Source of the DNA: Scatosoma sp045128055
GTDB taxonomy: Bacteria > Bacillota > Clostridia > Christensenellales > Borkfalkiaceae
DNA: 64,000 nt
NCBI GenBank assembly: GCA_045128055.1
Contig: JBGVRC010000120.1
Coordinates: 24,030 to 88,029, forward strand
Direction: 5' to 3'
Position numbers and translations under genes: made by a program. Below the pieces are notes generated by a model that saw nothing but the letters and a program-made list of their open reading frames with translations, made no database searches and was not told the DNA's origin. Numbering within the stretch: position 1 is the first letter of the stretch; the number at the start of each line of letters is the position of its first letter. Positions 8,432 to 17,709 of the stretch are shown here, piece after piece.

Positions 8432-9703
8432 ATGAAAAAATCTTTGCTTTTTGTTTTATGCGCATCACTCCTGCTTGCAAGCTGTGGTGGAAGCGCCACT
8501 TCTTCGTCGAGCAGTAGCACTCCTAATGCTCCTACCTCTTCTTCAAGTATCCCTGATTCCAGCAGCACACAAGAAGAATCTTCCGAACAAGAAGAAAGTA
8601 ACGAATCTATCAGCAGTGAACAAACAGGCAACGTAAATAAAATCGACAAATCTAAAATAACCAGTGCACGCCCTTTCTCCGAAGGTAAAACCTTTGTAAA
8701 ATATACGGGCATAGACAATATGGCAACAGAATATTGTATCGACAAAGACGGGAATATTTTGTTTAGCTTACAATTAGGTACTCTCAATGAATCTCCTGGT
8801 TTCTATAATGGTATCGCTACGTTTAGAAGCCCCGACTTTGAAGGCGTTTGTTTCTGTGATGAAAAAGGCAATATCACCACTCCTGCTGATCTTGGCGCAG
8901 ATGAGTTTTTATTTGATGTTTTCCCTGAAACCGACCCTGGCTTATTCTTTGTAGATGGCTACTTCTTTGCAAGAAAAACCGAGTCTTCCTTCGAAGGCAA
9001 TGTACATAAAGCTGCCATTTATAATTCCAAGTTTGAAAAAGTCGTAGACTTCTCTACTGAACTTTTTGGCTTATATACTAAATATATTGAAGAACATGAA
9101 TGCCTCTATTATGAAGGTTATTTGTATTATCTGGAACAAGGCGAAGATGATGAAATGTTGTTTAACTGTTTAGATATTAGAACGGGTAAAGAATCTCACG
9201 ATTATCAAGAAATTTTAAACAAGGTTTCCATTAAATACCCTTCCATGTTCTGGCAATACGATTGGGACGGCACTACGTATAAATACGTTAATATGCTGAC
9301 GGGTGAAACCGTTATTGATTTGAACAAGTATTCAACCATTAGCAGTGTTGGCAACTTTAAAAACGGATTAGCGCCTATTTTCTTTGAAGTACGAGATGAT
9401 GTTGGAACAACCAACTATTTCACCCTTTTAAAAGAAGACGGCTCGTTTGCTTTTGATCCCATCAAAATCGATTCTCCTTGGGGTTCCTATGAAAGCAACG
9501 GCGTATATCTTATTACTGCTTTCATCGACAACAACACTTCCATGCTTCTCACCTTTGACGTGAACGGAAAAATTGCAGAAACCATTTGTACACTTGGCAA
9601 CCCTGGCAACTGCTCGTTTAAGTTCAGCGACGGAGTAATTAACGTTGATGGCAGATACGACGGTTTCGAATTCTACGATATCAACCTTCAACCCCTTTTC
9701 TAA
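8432..9703 (+). CDS. WG-repeat-like lipoprotein of unknown function
   Basis: A 423-residue predicted lipoprotein: signal peptide with the lipobox LASC (Cys near 18), then a long low-complexity Ser/Thr/Glu linker to about residue 68, then a repetitive beta-rich region. The region resembles WG repeats (units such as FYNGIATFRS and FKNGLAPIFFEVRDD with a following KEDGSF turn). WG proteins fold as propeller- or sheet-like scaffolds, but no catalytic motif is visible and the ligand is unknown. Base use is slightly more AT-rich than the neighbours. It has its own promoter and terminator. Confidence 0.7.
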   Translation: MKKSLLFVLCASLLLASCGGSATSSSSSSTPNAPTSSSSIPDSSSTQEESSEQEESNESISSEQTGNVNKIDKSKITSARPFSEGKTFVKYTGIDNMATEYCIDKDGNILFSLQLGTLNESPGFYNGIATFRSPDFEGVCFCDEKGNITTPADLGADEFLFDVFPETDPGLFFVDGYFFARKTESSFEGNVHKAAIYNSKFEKVVDFSTELFGLYTKYIEEHECLYYEGYLYYLEQGEDDEMLFNCLDIRTGKESHDYQEILNKVSIKYPSMFWQYDWDGTTYKYVNMLTGETVIDLNKYSTISSVGNFKNGLAPIFFEVRDDVGTTNYFTLLKEDGSFAFDPIKIDSPWGSYESNGVYLITAFIDNNTSMLLTFDVNGKIAETICTLGNPGNCSFKFSDGVINVDGRYDGFEFYDINLQPLF

Positions 9704-9716
9704 ATAAAAATACAAT

Positions 9717-9751
9717 AATCCCCTTTGGTTCAATACCAAAGGGGATTTCTT
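9717..9751 (+). terminator. Terminator after the WG-repeat lipoprotein
   Basis: Stem ATCCCCTTTGG / CCAAAGGGGAT with a short loop, followed by a T-rich stretch. Confidence 0.85.
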
Positions 9752-9752
9752 A

Positions 9753-9781
9753 TTCAACACGTACCTGGTACGCCTGTTTTT
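9753..9781 (-). repeat. Dispersed 28-bp element, CGTAC/TTG form
   Basis: Intergenic copy read on the minus strand, with the near-palindromic CGTACCAGGTACG centre. It lies between two convergent terminators. Confidence 0.8.
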
Positions 9782-9796
9782 ATTTTTTACATGATA

Positions 9797-9826
9797 AAAG
9801 ACCGCCCTAAAGGCGGCCTTTATTAT
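9797..9826 (-). terminator. Terminator of the minus-strand peptidase gene
   Basis: Hairpin GGCCGCC ... GGGCGGTC followed on the minus strand by TTTTAT; it lies 45 bp beyond the peptidase stop. Confidence 0.7.
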
Positions 9827-9869
9827 ATTCTATACAAAACGGTGTAATTAGATATAGATTAAAGTTGCC

Positions 9870-10604
9870 TTAATCCCTTCTTCTTCTGCCAAATAATATC
9901 ATCACCCAAAGCAAAAAACGTAAAAAGTATATCAACGACACAGCCAAAGACGCTACGTACGTTTGCGCCGCCGCGTCCAACATTTTGTCCGCGTACGGAA
10001 GCTCGTCTTGCGTCAAAATCCCTTCGGAAATCAACAGCTTTTTCGCTCTGCGGCTTGCGTTAAATTCCACGGGCAAGGTGACAAGCGCGAATATAAACGA
10101 CAATCCGTACAACGCTACGCCCACAAGTGCCACGTAAAAGCCCGTGTTCGAATTTTCCGTCGCTATCACGAAAAAATCCAAAACCAAGCCCAGCAACACC
10201 AGCGGCATAGCCAAAATACTGCCGATATTCGTCACTTTGACAAGCGCGGTGCGTAATTTATAAGGCAAATATCCGCTCTTTTTTTGCAAAACGTGCCCAA
10301 CTTCGTGCGCCGCAACCGCCACAGCCGCAATCGAATCATTGCCGTACACGCTGTCGGAAAGGTTTACCTGCTTTTTCATCGGGTGATAATGGTCGGTCAA
10401 GTGCCCGCGCACCCGTCCAACGGAAATATCCGTCACACCGCCGCGCCGAAGCAATCTTCGCGCCGTATCATACCCCGTCATATGCGATTTCGTCCCCATT
10501 GCGCCGTATTTTTGGTAGGCGGATTTCACTTTCGAGCTGGCAATCCCCGCTATCAACCCGCAGACGAGCATCGCTCCAATGGAAATAATATAATATTCAA
10601 TCAT
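9870..10604 (-). CDS. Membrane zinc metallopeptidase (YugP type)
   Basis: A 244-residue membrane protein with the zinc protease motif HEVGH near residues 100-104 and four or five hydrophobic segments, including one at the N-terminus and two after the active site. It matches the YugP family of neutral zinc metallopeptidases in Firmicutes, whose substrates are largely unknown. The gene is monocistronic, with a terminator downstream on the minus strand. It starts at the ATG at 10604, preceded by a weak AAGGA-type site. Confidence 0.88.
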   Translation of the reverse strand: MIEYYIISIGAMLVCGLIAGIASSKVKSAYQKYGAMGTKSHMTGYDTARRLLRRGGVTDISVGRVRGHLTDHYHPMKKQVNLSDSVYGNDSIAAVAVAAHEVGHVLQKKSGYLPYKLRTALVKVTNIGSILAMPLVLLGLVLDFFVIATENSNTGFYVALVGVALYGLSFIFALVTLPVEFNASRRAKKLLISEGILTQDELPYADKMLDAAAQTYVASLAVSLIYFLRFLLWVMILFGRRRRD

Positions 10605-10671
10605 TTTTTTGTCCTTATGAAAGTATTTCGTTTATATTATACCCGATTTGCTATACTTTCAATACATAAAA

Positions 10672-11475
10672 TCACAAATCTATCGAGAAGGAATACAAAT
10701 CGGACTTGGAAACGCCGCGGTCTTTCGCCGCGCGCTTCAACGCTTCCTTTTTATCCAACCCAGCCGCCATATAATGCTGGATATGTTCTTTTTCAGACAA
10801 AGCGTTAAGCGGGCTTTCCTTTTCTTCCGCGCCGCCGACGACAAGCACGTACTCCCCGCGTTTTTCGCCCGCCAAGCCTTCCGCCAAGCGGAACGACTGC
10901 GCTTCTTCGTGGATTTTGGTAATTTCGCGCACCGCGCACGCAGGTCTGTCCCCAAACACTTCCGCCATCGCCGCAATATCCTTGTCTACGTCTTGGGGCG
11001 CGCAGTGGAACGCAAGGGTCAAATCGCTGTCCTTATATTTTTCCAAAACCGCGCGTTTTTCACTCTTTTTTTCGGGCAAAAATCCAATGAACGCGAACCT
11101 GCGTGCCGGTAATGCCGACAAAACAAGCGCCGCCACAAAAGCGCAAGCCCCGGGAATAAGGGTGTACGGCTCGTTATTTTCCCGCAAAAACTTACAAACG
11201 ACGTTGCCGGGGTCGGACACGACGGGCGTTCCTGCGTCGGACACCACCGCCACCTTTTCCCCGCGACGACTCGCCGCCAAAATCTTCTCCGCGGCTTCCG
11301 CTTCGTTAAATTTATGACAAGCGTACAACGGCTTTTTAATCTCGTACGCGTTCAAAAGCTTAATCGTATGCCGCGTATCTTCGCAAAAAATCACGTCCGC
11401 TTCTTTCAACGTTTCCAAAGCGCGCAAAGTGATGTCTTTCAAATTCCCTATCGGCGTAGCCACAAAACTGACCAT
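10672..11475 (-). CDS. rsmI: 16S rRNA (cytidine-1402-2'-O)-methyltransferase
   Basis: Tetrapyrrole-methylase-fold enzyme that 2'-O-methylates C1402 of 16S rRNA using S-adenosylmethionine. The 267-residue product has FVATPIGNLKDITLRALETL at the N-terminus, VVSDAGTPVVSDPG near residue 80, and the expected length. It lies 10 bp downstream of the trmN6-like methyltransferase on the same strand, the same order as the Bacillus yabB-yazA-rsmI group but without the GIY-YIG gene. An AGGAG site precedes the start. Confidence 0.95.
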   Translation of the reverse strand: MVSFVATPIGNLKDITLRALETLKEADVIFCEDTRHTIKLLNAYEIKKPLYACHKFNEAEAAEKILAASRRGEKVAVVSDAGTPVVSDPGNVVCKFLRENNEPYTLIPGACAFVAALVLSALPARRFAFIGFLPEKKSEKRAVLEKYKDSDLTLAFHCAPQDVDKDIAAMAEVFGDRPACAVREITKIHEEAQSFRLAEGLAGEKRGEYVLVVGGAEEKESPLNALSEKEHIQHYMAAGLDKKEALKRAAKDRGVSKSDLYSFSIDL

Positions 11476-11485
11476 TTTTCTCTCC

Positions 11486-12193
11486 TTATTCTTCCGTTTT
11501 TACGTTTTTAATCGTAGGCAAAATTTCCACGCTCGGTTTACCGCCCTTCACCCCTTCAATCATAACCAAATAGGGCTTCAACTCGTCCCTGCCCCCCACA
11601 AATTGCATTTTCTTCACTTCAATATTGTATTTTTTAAGGGTGTAGCAAACTTCCGCTATCCTGTCCGCCCGATGCAACATACAAAGCCTACCGCCAAACT
11701 TCAAAGCCCTGCCCGCCGCTTGGGCTATATCGGACAAAGTAATGGTGATTTCCTTGCGGCAAATGGCTTTTTTATACTCGCTGCTGTCAAAACCGTCGTT
11801 TGCGCGCTCGTACGGGGGATTGCATAAAATCAAGGAAAAGCTTTCGTTGTATTTTTTAGGCAAATCCTGCAACCGACCCTGCTCAAAGGTAAAATTATCA
11901 AACCCGTTATATTGCGCCGTCTTTTGCGACAAAGCGGACAACTCTTCTTGCAGTTCGAACAAAGTAAATCGCAAATTTTTCTTATTCTTATTCAAAGCGT
12001 AAAAATGAAAGGCGACGATACCGCTTCCCGCGCAAAAATCCGCTACGTTTTCATTATTTTTCGCCTTTGCAAACCGCGAAAGCAACACGGAATCGGACGT
12101 AAACCGATACAAGCACGTATCCTGCACGATTTTCAGCCCGTCTAAAAGCATATCTTCCAACACTTCATATTCGCCAAGCGTAAATTCTTCCAT
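11486..12193 (-). CDS. tRNA1(Val) adenine-N6 methyltransferase-like (YabB/TrmN6)
   Basis: A Rossmann-fold N6-adenine methyltransferase of 235 residues. The SAM-binding motif VADFCAGSGIVAF and the catalytic NPPY (LILCNPPYE) are both present, typical of TrmN6/YabB enzymes acting on tRNA. I place the start at 12193, where AAGGAGCGAGAA precedes ATG; an upstream ATG would add 30 unlikely residues. rsmI follows 10 bp downstream. A diverged copy of the dispersed element encodes VGGRDELK near the C-terminus. Confidence 0.9.
   Translation of the reverse strand: MEEFTLGEYEVLEDMLLDGLKIVQDTCLYRFTSDSVLLSRFAKAKNNENVADFCAGSGIVAFHFYALNKNKKNLRFTLFELQEELSALSQKTAQYNGFDNFTFEQGRLQDLPKKYNESFSLILCNPPYERANDGFDSSEYKKAICRKEITITLSDIAQAAGRALKFGGRLCMLHRADRIAEVCYTLKKYNIEVKKMQFVGGRDELKPYLVMIEGVKGGKPSVEILPTIKNVKTEE
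11577..11605 (-). repeat. Dispersed 28-bp element, diverged GGGGG form (in the trmN6-like gene)
   Basis: The minus strand reads GGGGGGCAGGGACGAGTTGA, giving GGRDELK in the methyltransferase. It has two or three changes from consensus, so it may be chance similarity or an old copy. Confidence 0.45.
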
Positions 12194-12314
12194 TTCTCGC
12201 TCCTTTTCTTCTCTCCGTTTCAGTATATCACGCTCCGCATCTTTTGTCAAGCCCGTCCGCGCCCGCAGGGCAATTCCACGCATACTTTTCTACAAAATCA
12301 CCCACGCTATTTCC

Positions 12315-13850
12315 GTGAAAAAACTGTATTCTTCTTTACAAGACAACTTAACCGAGTTTAAAACCCTGCTTCCGTCCGAAGATATTTTAACCTATACCTT
12401 TGAAACGCAGGACAAAACGGCTTGCGCGATTATTTACGCGGACGGCATTGTAAACAAGCAGCTTTTAGGCGAGCTTGTCGCAAAGCCCTTATCCCAGCTC
12501 ACTTTACCCCAAGAAAAACAAAATGACGGGGGCAGGTACGCGATGAAATCCCAACAAAGCGAAAGTTCCACCCCCCAACAGCTCCCCAAAAAAGCGGAAA
12601 TTATCCAAAAATCTACGCTTTTTCCCGAGCTGAAAACAAAATTCGATTTCGACAGCGCCGTGCAAGAAATTTTGGACGGAAACTCCATTTTACTTGTTGA
12701 CGGCATAGCCGTCGGCTTTGTCGTGGGCGCAAAAATGCCCCCGAACCGAGCCGTGGTCGAACCCCCAACCGACGTTTCCATAAAAGGTCCGCGCGAAGGC
12801 TTTATCGAAGACATCAAAACGAATATGTCGCTTATTCGAAAACGCTTAAAAACTCCCGATTTGCGTTTTGAAACGCTGCGGGTAGGGAAACGTTCGGACA
12901 CGATGGTTTCCCTTTGCTGGCTCAACGGTATCGCCCGCGCGGAATTAAAAGACGAGCTAAAAACAAAAATTCAGCAAATCAGCGTGGATAATATCCCCGA
13001 TTCTTCGTATATCGCGGCGTTTATCACGCCCAGAAAGCACTCCGTCTTCCAAACGCTGGGTACGACGGAAAAGCCCGACGTGTTTACCGCCAAGCTCGCG
13101 GAAGGCAGGGTGGGGATTTTGGTGGACGGATCGCCCATTGCGCTCACCGCCCCTTTTTTGCTGACGGAAAATTTACAAAGCTGCGAAGATTACTACGTTT
13201 CCCCCTTCGCCGCCACGTCCTTTCGGTTTTTGCGTTGCCTTGCGCTGTTCGTTGCAATCCTGTTGCCCGCTTTTTATATCTCGGCGCAGCTTTTTAAAAT
13301 GCAGCTCTTTCCGCTCGGCTTGATGCTCACCATAGCCAGCAGCGTCCGTTCCCTGCCCCTATCGCCAAGCTTGGAAATGTTCGTCGTATTGCTGCTTTTG
13401 GAAATTCTAAAAGAATCGAGTATCCGTATGCCAAAATACGTAGGAATGTCCCTATCCGTCGTCGGCGCGCTCGTATTAGGGGAAACGGCGGTGAGCGCGG
13501 GCTTTTTATCCACGCCCGCCATAATCATCGTCGCCTTTTCGGGAATTTGCTTGTATACCATTCCAAATTTCGTGGAAACGGGTAGCATTTTGCGTTGGAT
13601 TTTTTTATTCATAGCAGGCTCACTCGGCCCGTTCGGCATCGTACTGTTTATTGCATTTTTGGCGTATTACTTGCTGTCGGCGGACTCCTTCGGTTCGCCT
13701 ATGCTCGCGCCGTTTTCACCGCTTGTGAAAGGGGACTTGCGCGATTCCGCCGTCAAGTACGATTTATTATCCCTTACAAAGCGTCCCCGCGTCTTTCGTT
13801 TGAAAAACAAAACGCGTATCCGCCAAAACAAGAACCAAACCAACCGTTAA
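12315..13850 (+). CDS. gerAA: Spore germinant receptor subunit A
   Basis: GerA-family inner-membrane receptor subunit that senses germinants with the B and C subunits. The 511-residue protein has a cytoplasmic N-terminal domain to about residue 290 (PRNRAVVEPPTDVSIKGPREGF is the family hallmark) and then four to six membrane segments. It starts with GTG at 12315. It heads a gerA-gerB-gerC operon with 45-bp and -8-bp junctions. A full copy of the dispersed element inserts DGGRYAMK near residue 70, a variable part of the family. The basic tail after residue 480 is unremarkable. Confidence 0.93.
   Translation: MKKLYSSLQDNLTEFKTLLPSEDILTYTFETQDKTACAIIYADGIVNKQLLGELVAKPLSQLTLPQEKQNDGGRYAMKSQQSESSTPQQLPKKAEIIQKSTLFPELKTKFDFDSAVQEILDGNSILLVDGIAVGFVVGAKMPPNRAVVEPPTDVSIKGPREGFIEDIKTNMSLIRKRLKTPDLRFETLRVGKRSDTMVSLCWLNGIARAELKDELKTKIQQISVDNIPDSSYIAAFITPRKHSVFQTLGTTEKPDVFTAKLAEGRVGILVDGSPIALTAPFLLTENLQSCEDYYVSPFAATSFRFLRCLALFVAILLPAFYISAQLFKMQLFPLGLMLTIASSVRSLPLSPSLEMFVVLLLLEILKESSIRMPKYVGMSLSVVGALVLGETAVSAGFLSTPAIIIVAFSGICLYTIPNFVETGSILRWIFLFIAGSLGPFGIVLFIAFLAYYLLSADSFGSPMLAPFSPLVKGDLRDSAVKYDLLSLTKRPRVFRLKNKTRIRQNKNQTNR
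12521..12547 (+). repeat. Dispersed 28-bp element, GGGGG/ATG form (in gerA)
   Basis: Nearly full consensus copy, read in frame as NDGGRYAMK in the N-terminal domain of the receptor. Confidence 0.9.
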
Positions 13851-13895
13851 AATACCAACTGCTTCGCATACAAGAAAATAAAAAAGGAGCTTTTT

Positions 13896-15026
13896 ATGAA
13901 AACGCCCACTCTTCCCAAACAAAACCAATCGGAAAAGGTTTACGCCCGCCAAATCGCTTTCGCGGGCGCATTTTTACTGCCCGCCGCGCAGTTTTTAGAA
14001 TCCCCGTCCATTCTCGCAAGACACGCGAAAGGGGATTTGTTGTTGCCCGCGATTATGCATTTTCTATTACAATCTCTCGTGCTCCTTGCTATCGTGTACG
14101 CAGCTTCGCAAAGCGAAACGTCCATTTTAGACCGTCTGAAAGGGGTGTTTGGCAAAGCCATGCCCGTCCTTTACGCTGTTTTTGCCGTTTTTTATTTATT
14201 TTTCGGCGTTTTACCGCTTTTGGATATGGAAAAGTACGCCTATGCGGCGTTTTTCGACACCGCGCCCACCGCTTTTTCCTTTGGCCCGTTTTTTCTTTTC
14301 AGCGCGTATGTCTGCGCCAAAGGTATAAAATCCATCGCGCGAAGCGCCGATTTATGTCTTTTCTTATTCTTATTTCCCTTTCTCGCTTTGCTTGCTATGT
14401 CCTTGACCAAAGCCGATTTTTCTTCCTTGATGCCCTTATTCGGCACGGAATTTTCTCAAATCGGAAGGGCTTTTTCCCGTACGACGCCCCATTTTTCAAG
14501 CGCAATCTTGTTGTTGCCGCTGATTGCCAACCTGCAATACAAAGCAGGGGACGGCGTCAAAATTATGTCAGGCTACTGGATCGGCGCGCTTTTATCCCTG
14601 CTGTTTTTGGCGATTTTTTACGCGGTGTTTTCTTCGCTCGCTCCGCGCGAACATTACGCGTTTTCTAAAATAGCGCAATATTTCCCCGCCTTGTCCGTAA
14701 TCGGACGGTTCGACTTGATTTTTATCTACCTTTTATCCGTCGTTTTGCTCTTTTATACCTGCTTACCCTTGCAATACACAACCGAATGTATCGCAAACCT
14801 TTTTAAAATCGAGCGCAAAACGTGGATCAGCGCCGTTTTACACCTGCTCTTGTTTATCGGCGTTTTGTTTTTAAACAAATATTACGACGCTATTTATCAA
14901 TCCATCAGCGGAAATTTGTTTTGGGTTTTTATATTCATCGCGGACATGGTACCACCATTTTTAATTTTTTTACCAAAAAATCGGGGTTTTGACAAACCAC
15001 GTAAAAAGGAGCAAAACTATGCATAA
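13896..15026 (+). CDS. gerAB: Spore germinant receptor subunit B (permease)
   Basis: Endospore germination permease of the APC superfamily, 376 residues with about ten hydrophobic segments, the usual size for GerB subunits. In the receptor complex this subunit binds the small-molecule germinant. AAAAAGGAG precedes the start. The 3' end overlaps the gerC start by 8 bp, consistent with translational coupling. Sequence near the end (GACATGGTACC at 14944) only partly resembles the dispersed element. Confidence 0.92.
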   Translation: MKTPTLPKQNQSEKVYARQIAFAGAFLLPAAQFLESPSILARHAKGDLLLPAIMHFLLQSLVLLAIVYAASQSETSILDRLKGVFGKAMPVLYAVFAVFYLFFGVLPLLDMEKYAYAAFFDTAPTAFSFGPFFLFSAYVCAKGIKSIARSADLCLFLFLFPFLALLAMSLTKADFSSLMPLFGTEFSQIGRAFSRTTPHFSSAILLLPLIANLQYKAGDGVKIMSGYWIGALLSLLFLAIFYAVFSSLAPREHYAFSKIAQYFPALSVIGRFDLIFIYLLSVVLLFYTCLPLQYTTECIANLFKIERKTWISAVLHLLLFIGVLFLNKYYDAIYQSISGNLFWVFIFIADMVPPFLIFLPKNRGFDKPRKKEQNYA

Positions 15027-16272
15027 CACCCACGCGCGCAATACCGTTCGGTATTATATTTTAATCCTTCTCGTACTTTCGTTTTTATTCTTTTCGGGGG
15101 ATTTCGGCTTGTTAGACGTACAAAAAACAGCCCTTATCCTTGCCGTCGGCATAGACAAGGAAGAAGACGAGTTTATCATCACTTCGCAAATCGCCCTGCC
15201 GCAGGATTCCAAACAAGGCAAATCCACACAAACCGTCCAGCTCGTCAGCCACGGCAAAACGGTCGCCGACGCCTTTGAAGAAATCAACGCAAAAACAGGC
15301 TGGTATCCTAAGCTCGTCTTTTGCAACCTTATCGTTTTAGGCGAAAGCGCCGTAACGGAAGACGTATTCGGCTCGCTTGACTATTTCATTCGCGACGAGT
15401 ATTTTTCCGATAACTGCCAAATCGCAACCTGCGACGGCTACGCAAAAGACCTGCTCAACGTTTCCGCGTTGGTCGACCCGTCCAGCAGCACCGCCATCGG
15501 CAAAGTCCTTTCCGCGCACGCCGAACGGCTTGGTACGGTGTTGCCCACCACCCTGCACGACTTCGCCATCGGCTATTACGGGGACGCGCAATGCGCCTTT
15601 GCGCCCATCGTCACCACTCAGCCCCAGCAAGAACCCACCGCAAACGGTGAAAAGGATTCGGGCAACCAAAGCGGTCAAGGCGGACAGGGCGGCCAAGACG
15701 GAGCAAGCGAGCAGGGCGGTCAAAGCGGTCAAAACGGACAAAGCGGCTTGGCGCAACAGGAAAAACCCGTGTTCAGCGCCCGCGAAACGGCTTTGTTTTT
15801 GCGCGGAAAACGAGTCGCCACGCTCACCGCAGAAGAAACCTTTGCTTTCAACGTCGTCATCGCTTCCTTAAAGCTCGCCCCGCTCACGGTCGAAAAAGAC
15901 AGCGCCGCCTGCACCTTGACGATAAAACACAACGACCCCAAGCTTTCCTTGCGCGTTTCCCAGGACGGCAAAGCCACCCTTTTGGTCAAGGTCACGCTGA
16001 CGGCGGGGATTTTGGACTATTCGCAATCCCTGCCGCTTGACAAAATCGCCGACGCAGGGGACGTGCCCGACGGCATCTTTTTCGCCGCGGAAAAGAAATT
16101 AGCCGCGGATATACACTCCGTTTTCGACAAAGCGAAAGCCAGCGGCTGCGACTTGTTTGGTATTCAAGACCTACTTTTAAAACACAAACCGCGAAGCTTG
16201 CAAAAATACCAAAACACCATTTTACAAAACACCGCCGCCGACGTCAAAATCCATTTCCGCAACCTGCGCTAA
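15019..16272 (+). CDS. gerAC: Spore germinant receptor subunit C (Ger(x)C family), no lipobox
   Basis: Third subunit of the germinant receptor, 417 residues from the ATG at 15019, chosen for its AAAAAGGAG site; a longer in-frame start at 14989 has none. The N-terminal hydrophobic segment is followed by LLDVQKTALILAVGIDKEED, the normal start of the mature GerC fold. The lipobox Cys expected in GerC lipoproteins is missing, so the protein should stay anchored by an uncleaved segment. A Gly/Gln/Ser-rich linker at about residues 215-245 separates the usual GerC domains. No terminator is obvious downstream; the DnaA-box region follows. Confidence 0.9.
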   Translation: MHNTHARNTVRYYILILLVLSFLFFSGDFGLLDVQKTALILAVGIDKEEDEFIITSQIALPQDSKQGKSTQTVQLVSHGKTVADAFEEINAKTGWYPKLVFCNLIVLGESAVTEDVFGSLDYFIRDEYFSDNCQIATCDGYAKDLLNVSALVDPSSSTAIGKVLSAHAERLGTVLPTTLHDFAIGYYGDAQCAFAPIVTTQPQQEPTANGEKDSGNQSGQGGQGGQDGASEQGGQSGQNGQSGLAQQEKPVFSARETALFLRGKRVATLTAEETFAFNVVIASLKLAPLTVEKDSAACTLTIKHNDPKLSLRVSQDGKATLLVKVTLTAGILDYSQSLPLDKIADAGDVPDGIFFAAEKKLAADIHSVFDKAKASGCDLFGIQDLLLKHKPRSLQKYQNTILQNTAADVKIHFRNLR

Positions 16273-16289
16273 GCTTTCCATTTTGCCTT

Positions 16290-16740
16290 TCTTTCTCTAT
16301 GTGGAAAACGGAAATTTATCCACATAGCTTTTTGTGAAAATGAAAAAATTATGCAATATTTTGTCAAATTATGCATATATCCACTTGGCAAAACCCCGCA
16401 AAATTTCTATTTTGTGGATAAATAAGGGTTGTCCACCCGTCGATTTCACAAATTGTGGATAACTATCACAAATCCTTTGTGGATAAAAAAGCATTTTCAC
16501 GGATTTCAGGGATTAATCGGGCAAAAAGGGGGCTTTTTCTGTGGATAACTATACCAAAACAAGCTTTTTCAAATCCTTTCAAAACCCTTGTTTTGGTGGA
16601 AAACTTTTCTTTCGGGTGTATAATTTGCTCTTTATGCACGCTTTTTTGAATAAAATCGGGGCATTTATCCACAAACAAACGTTCTTTTGTTGTTTTATCA
16701 CAAAACTTATCCACAGTTATCCACACCAAGCCAAATATTT
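16290..16740. other. Cluster of eight perfect DnaA boxes
   Basis: This 540-bp gene-free stretch holds TTATCCACA or its complement at 16316(+), 16413(-), 16454(-), 16478(-), 16540(-), 16665(+), 16707(+) and 16717(+), plus partial boxes. The last two are separated by one base. The density is far above chance and typical of an origin or of a DnaA-titrating locus. I see no DnaA-trio tract beside it, unlike the 26.2 kb region. The stretch has no convincing ORF. Confidence 0.85.
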
Positions 16741-16760
16741 CCGTATGCATAAAAAGAAAA

Positions 16761-16792
16761 ACCGCGGCTTTGCACGCCGCGATTTTTTATGC
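16761..16792 (-). terminator. Terminator of the cvpA-like gene
   Basis: Stem CGCGGC ... GCCGCG followed on the minus strand by TTTTTCTTTTT, 25 bp past the cvpA stop. Confidence 0.8.
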
Positions 16793-16816
16793 CGAAAACC
16801 TTTTAAAATTCCGTTT

Positions 16817-17554
16817 TTATAACATCAAACCGAAACATTTGATAATCAAATTTTGTTCGTATAACCAAGATAAGAAAATGGCGTCGGACAAATAACCTTC
16901 AATCGTAGCCGACGGCATTAAGGTTACGATACCCAAAATCGCGTAGATAATCAGCAAAGCCTGAAACACGCCCACGCACGCGCCCAAAACAGCGTTCAAA
17001 GTACCCAAAATAGGCAACGATTTGATGACTGCGGACAGAATTTTTTTGATTAGGAACAAAAGAATAAAGCTGATTGCAAACACAATCGCGCCCGCAATCA
17101 AAAGGGATAAAAGCCTTGCGCAAACTTCGCCCAACACCATCGCAAGCGTCGTGTTTTCGGGCAAGCCTTCGCCCGCGCCAAACCATTTTGTCGCCAAGCT
17201 TACCAACACGCCGGGTAAATCCTGCTCTTTTAACGCATTTTCCAAGCCGTCCGCCGAAATCACGACGGAAAAACCTTCCGATTCGCTAAACGATTGCGTA
17301 AACGAAGCCGTCAAGGATTCCTGTACGCCGAACAAACCGCCCGTCATATTCAACGTCGCTTTCGCAAGAGAAAACGCCAAAATCAAAGAAATCGTCACCG
17401 TAACAAAGCCAAAAAAGCACTCGATAAAACCTTTTCGCATACATACGATAACGTAGCCTATAATAAAAAGTATCGCGATGGCGTCCAGGATATAATGCGA
17501 CCATTGCACCGCGCATACGTTTTGTAAAACCCAAGAAAACATACGACTTTTCAC
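16817..17554 (-). CDS. CvpA-family membrane protein
   Basis: A 245-residue protein with four membrane segments (about 22-42, 55-75, 145-170 and 180-215), matching the CvpA/colicin V production family. In other bacteria the family is linked to cell envelope stress and purF neighbours. The pattern GFIECFFGFVTVTISLILAF after the first helix is typical. It has a long extracytoplasmic loop at about 75-140. It is alone on the minus strand next to the DnaA-box cluster, with a terminator downstream and an AAAGGTG site before the ATG. Confidence 0.82.
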   Translation of the reverse strand: MKSRMFSWVLQNVCAVQWSHYILDAIAILFIIGYVIVCMRKGFIECFFGFVTVTISLILAFSLAKATLNMTGGLFGVQESLTASFTQSFSESEGFSVVISADGLENALKEQDLPGVLVSLATKWFGAGEGLPENTTLAMVLGEVCARLLSLLIAGAIVFAISFILLFLIKKILSAVIKSLPILGTLNAVLGACVGVFQALLIIYAILGIVTLMPSATIEGYLSDAIFLSWLYEQNLIIKCFGLML

Positions 17555-17709
17555 CTTTCTTCACTTTTTATTGTAGTAAAATTATAACACATTTTTTCCC
17601 TTTTTTCAATAGCTAATACCATTCTTTTTCTCTTTTTTCTTTCCAAAAAAAGGTTTATTTTCTCTCTTTTTGTCAATACTTTGAAAACCACCAAACAAAG
17701 GAGCGAACA

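Noticed and set aside
14943..14963. GACATGGTACCACCATTTTT as a copy of the dispersed element
   Set aside because: Only about nine bases match; it reads as ordinary coding sequence in the germination permease.
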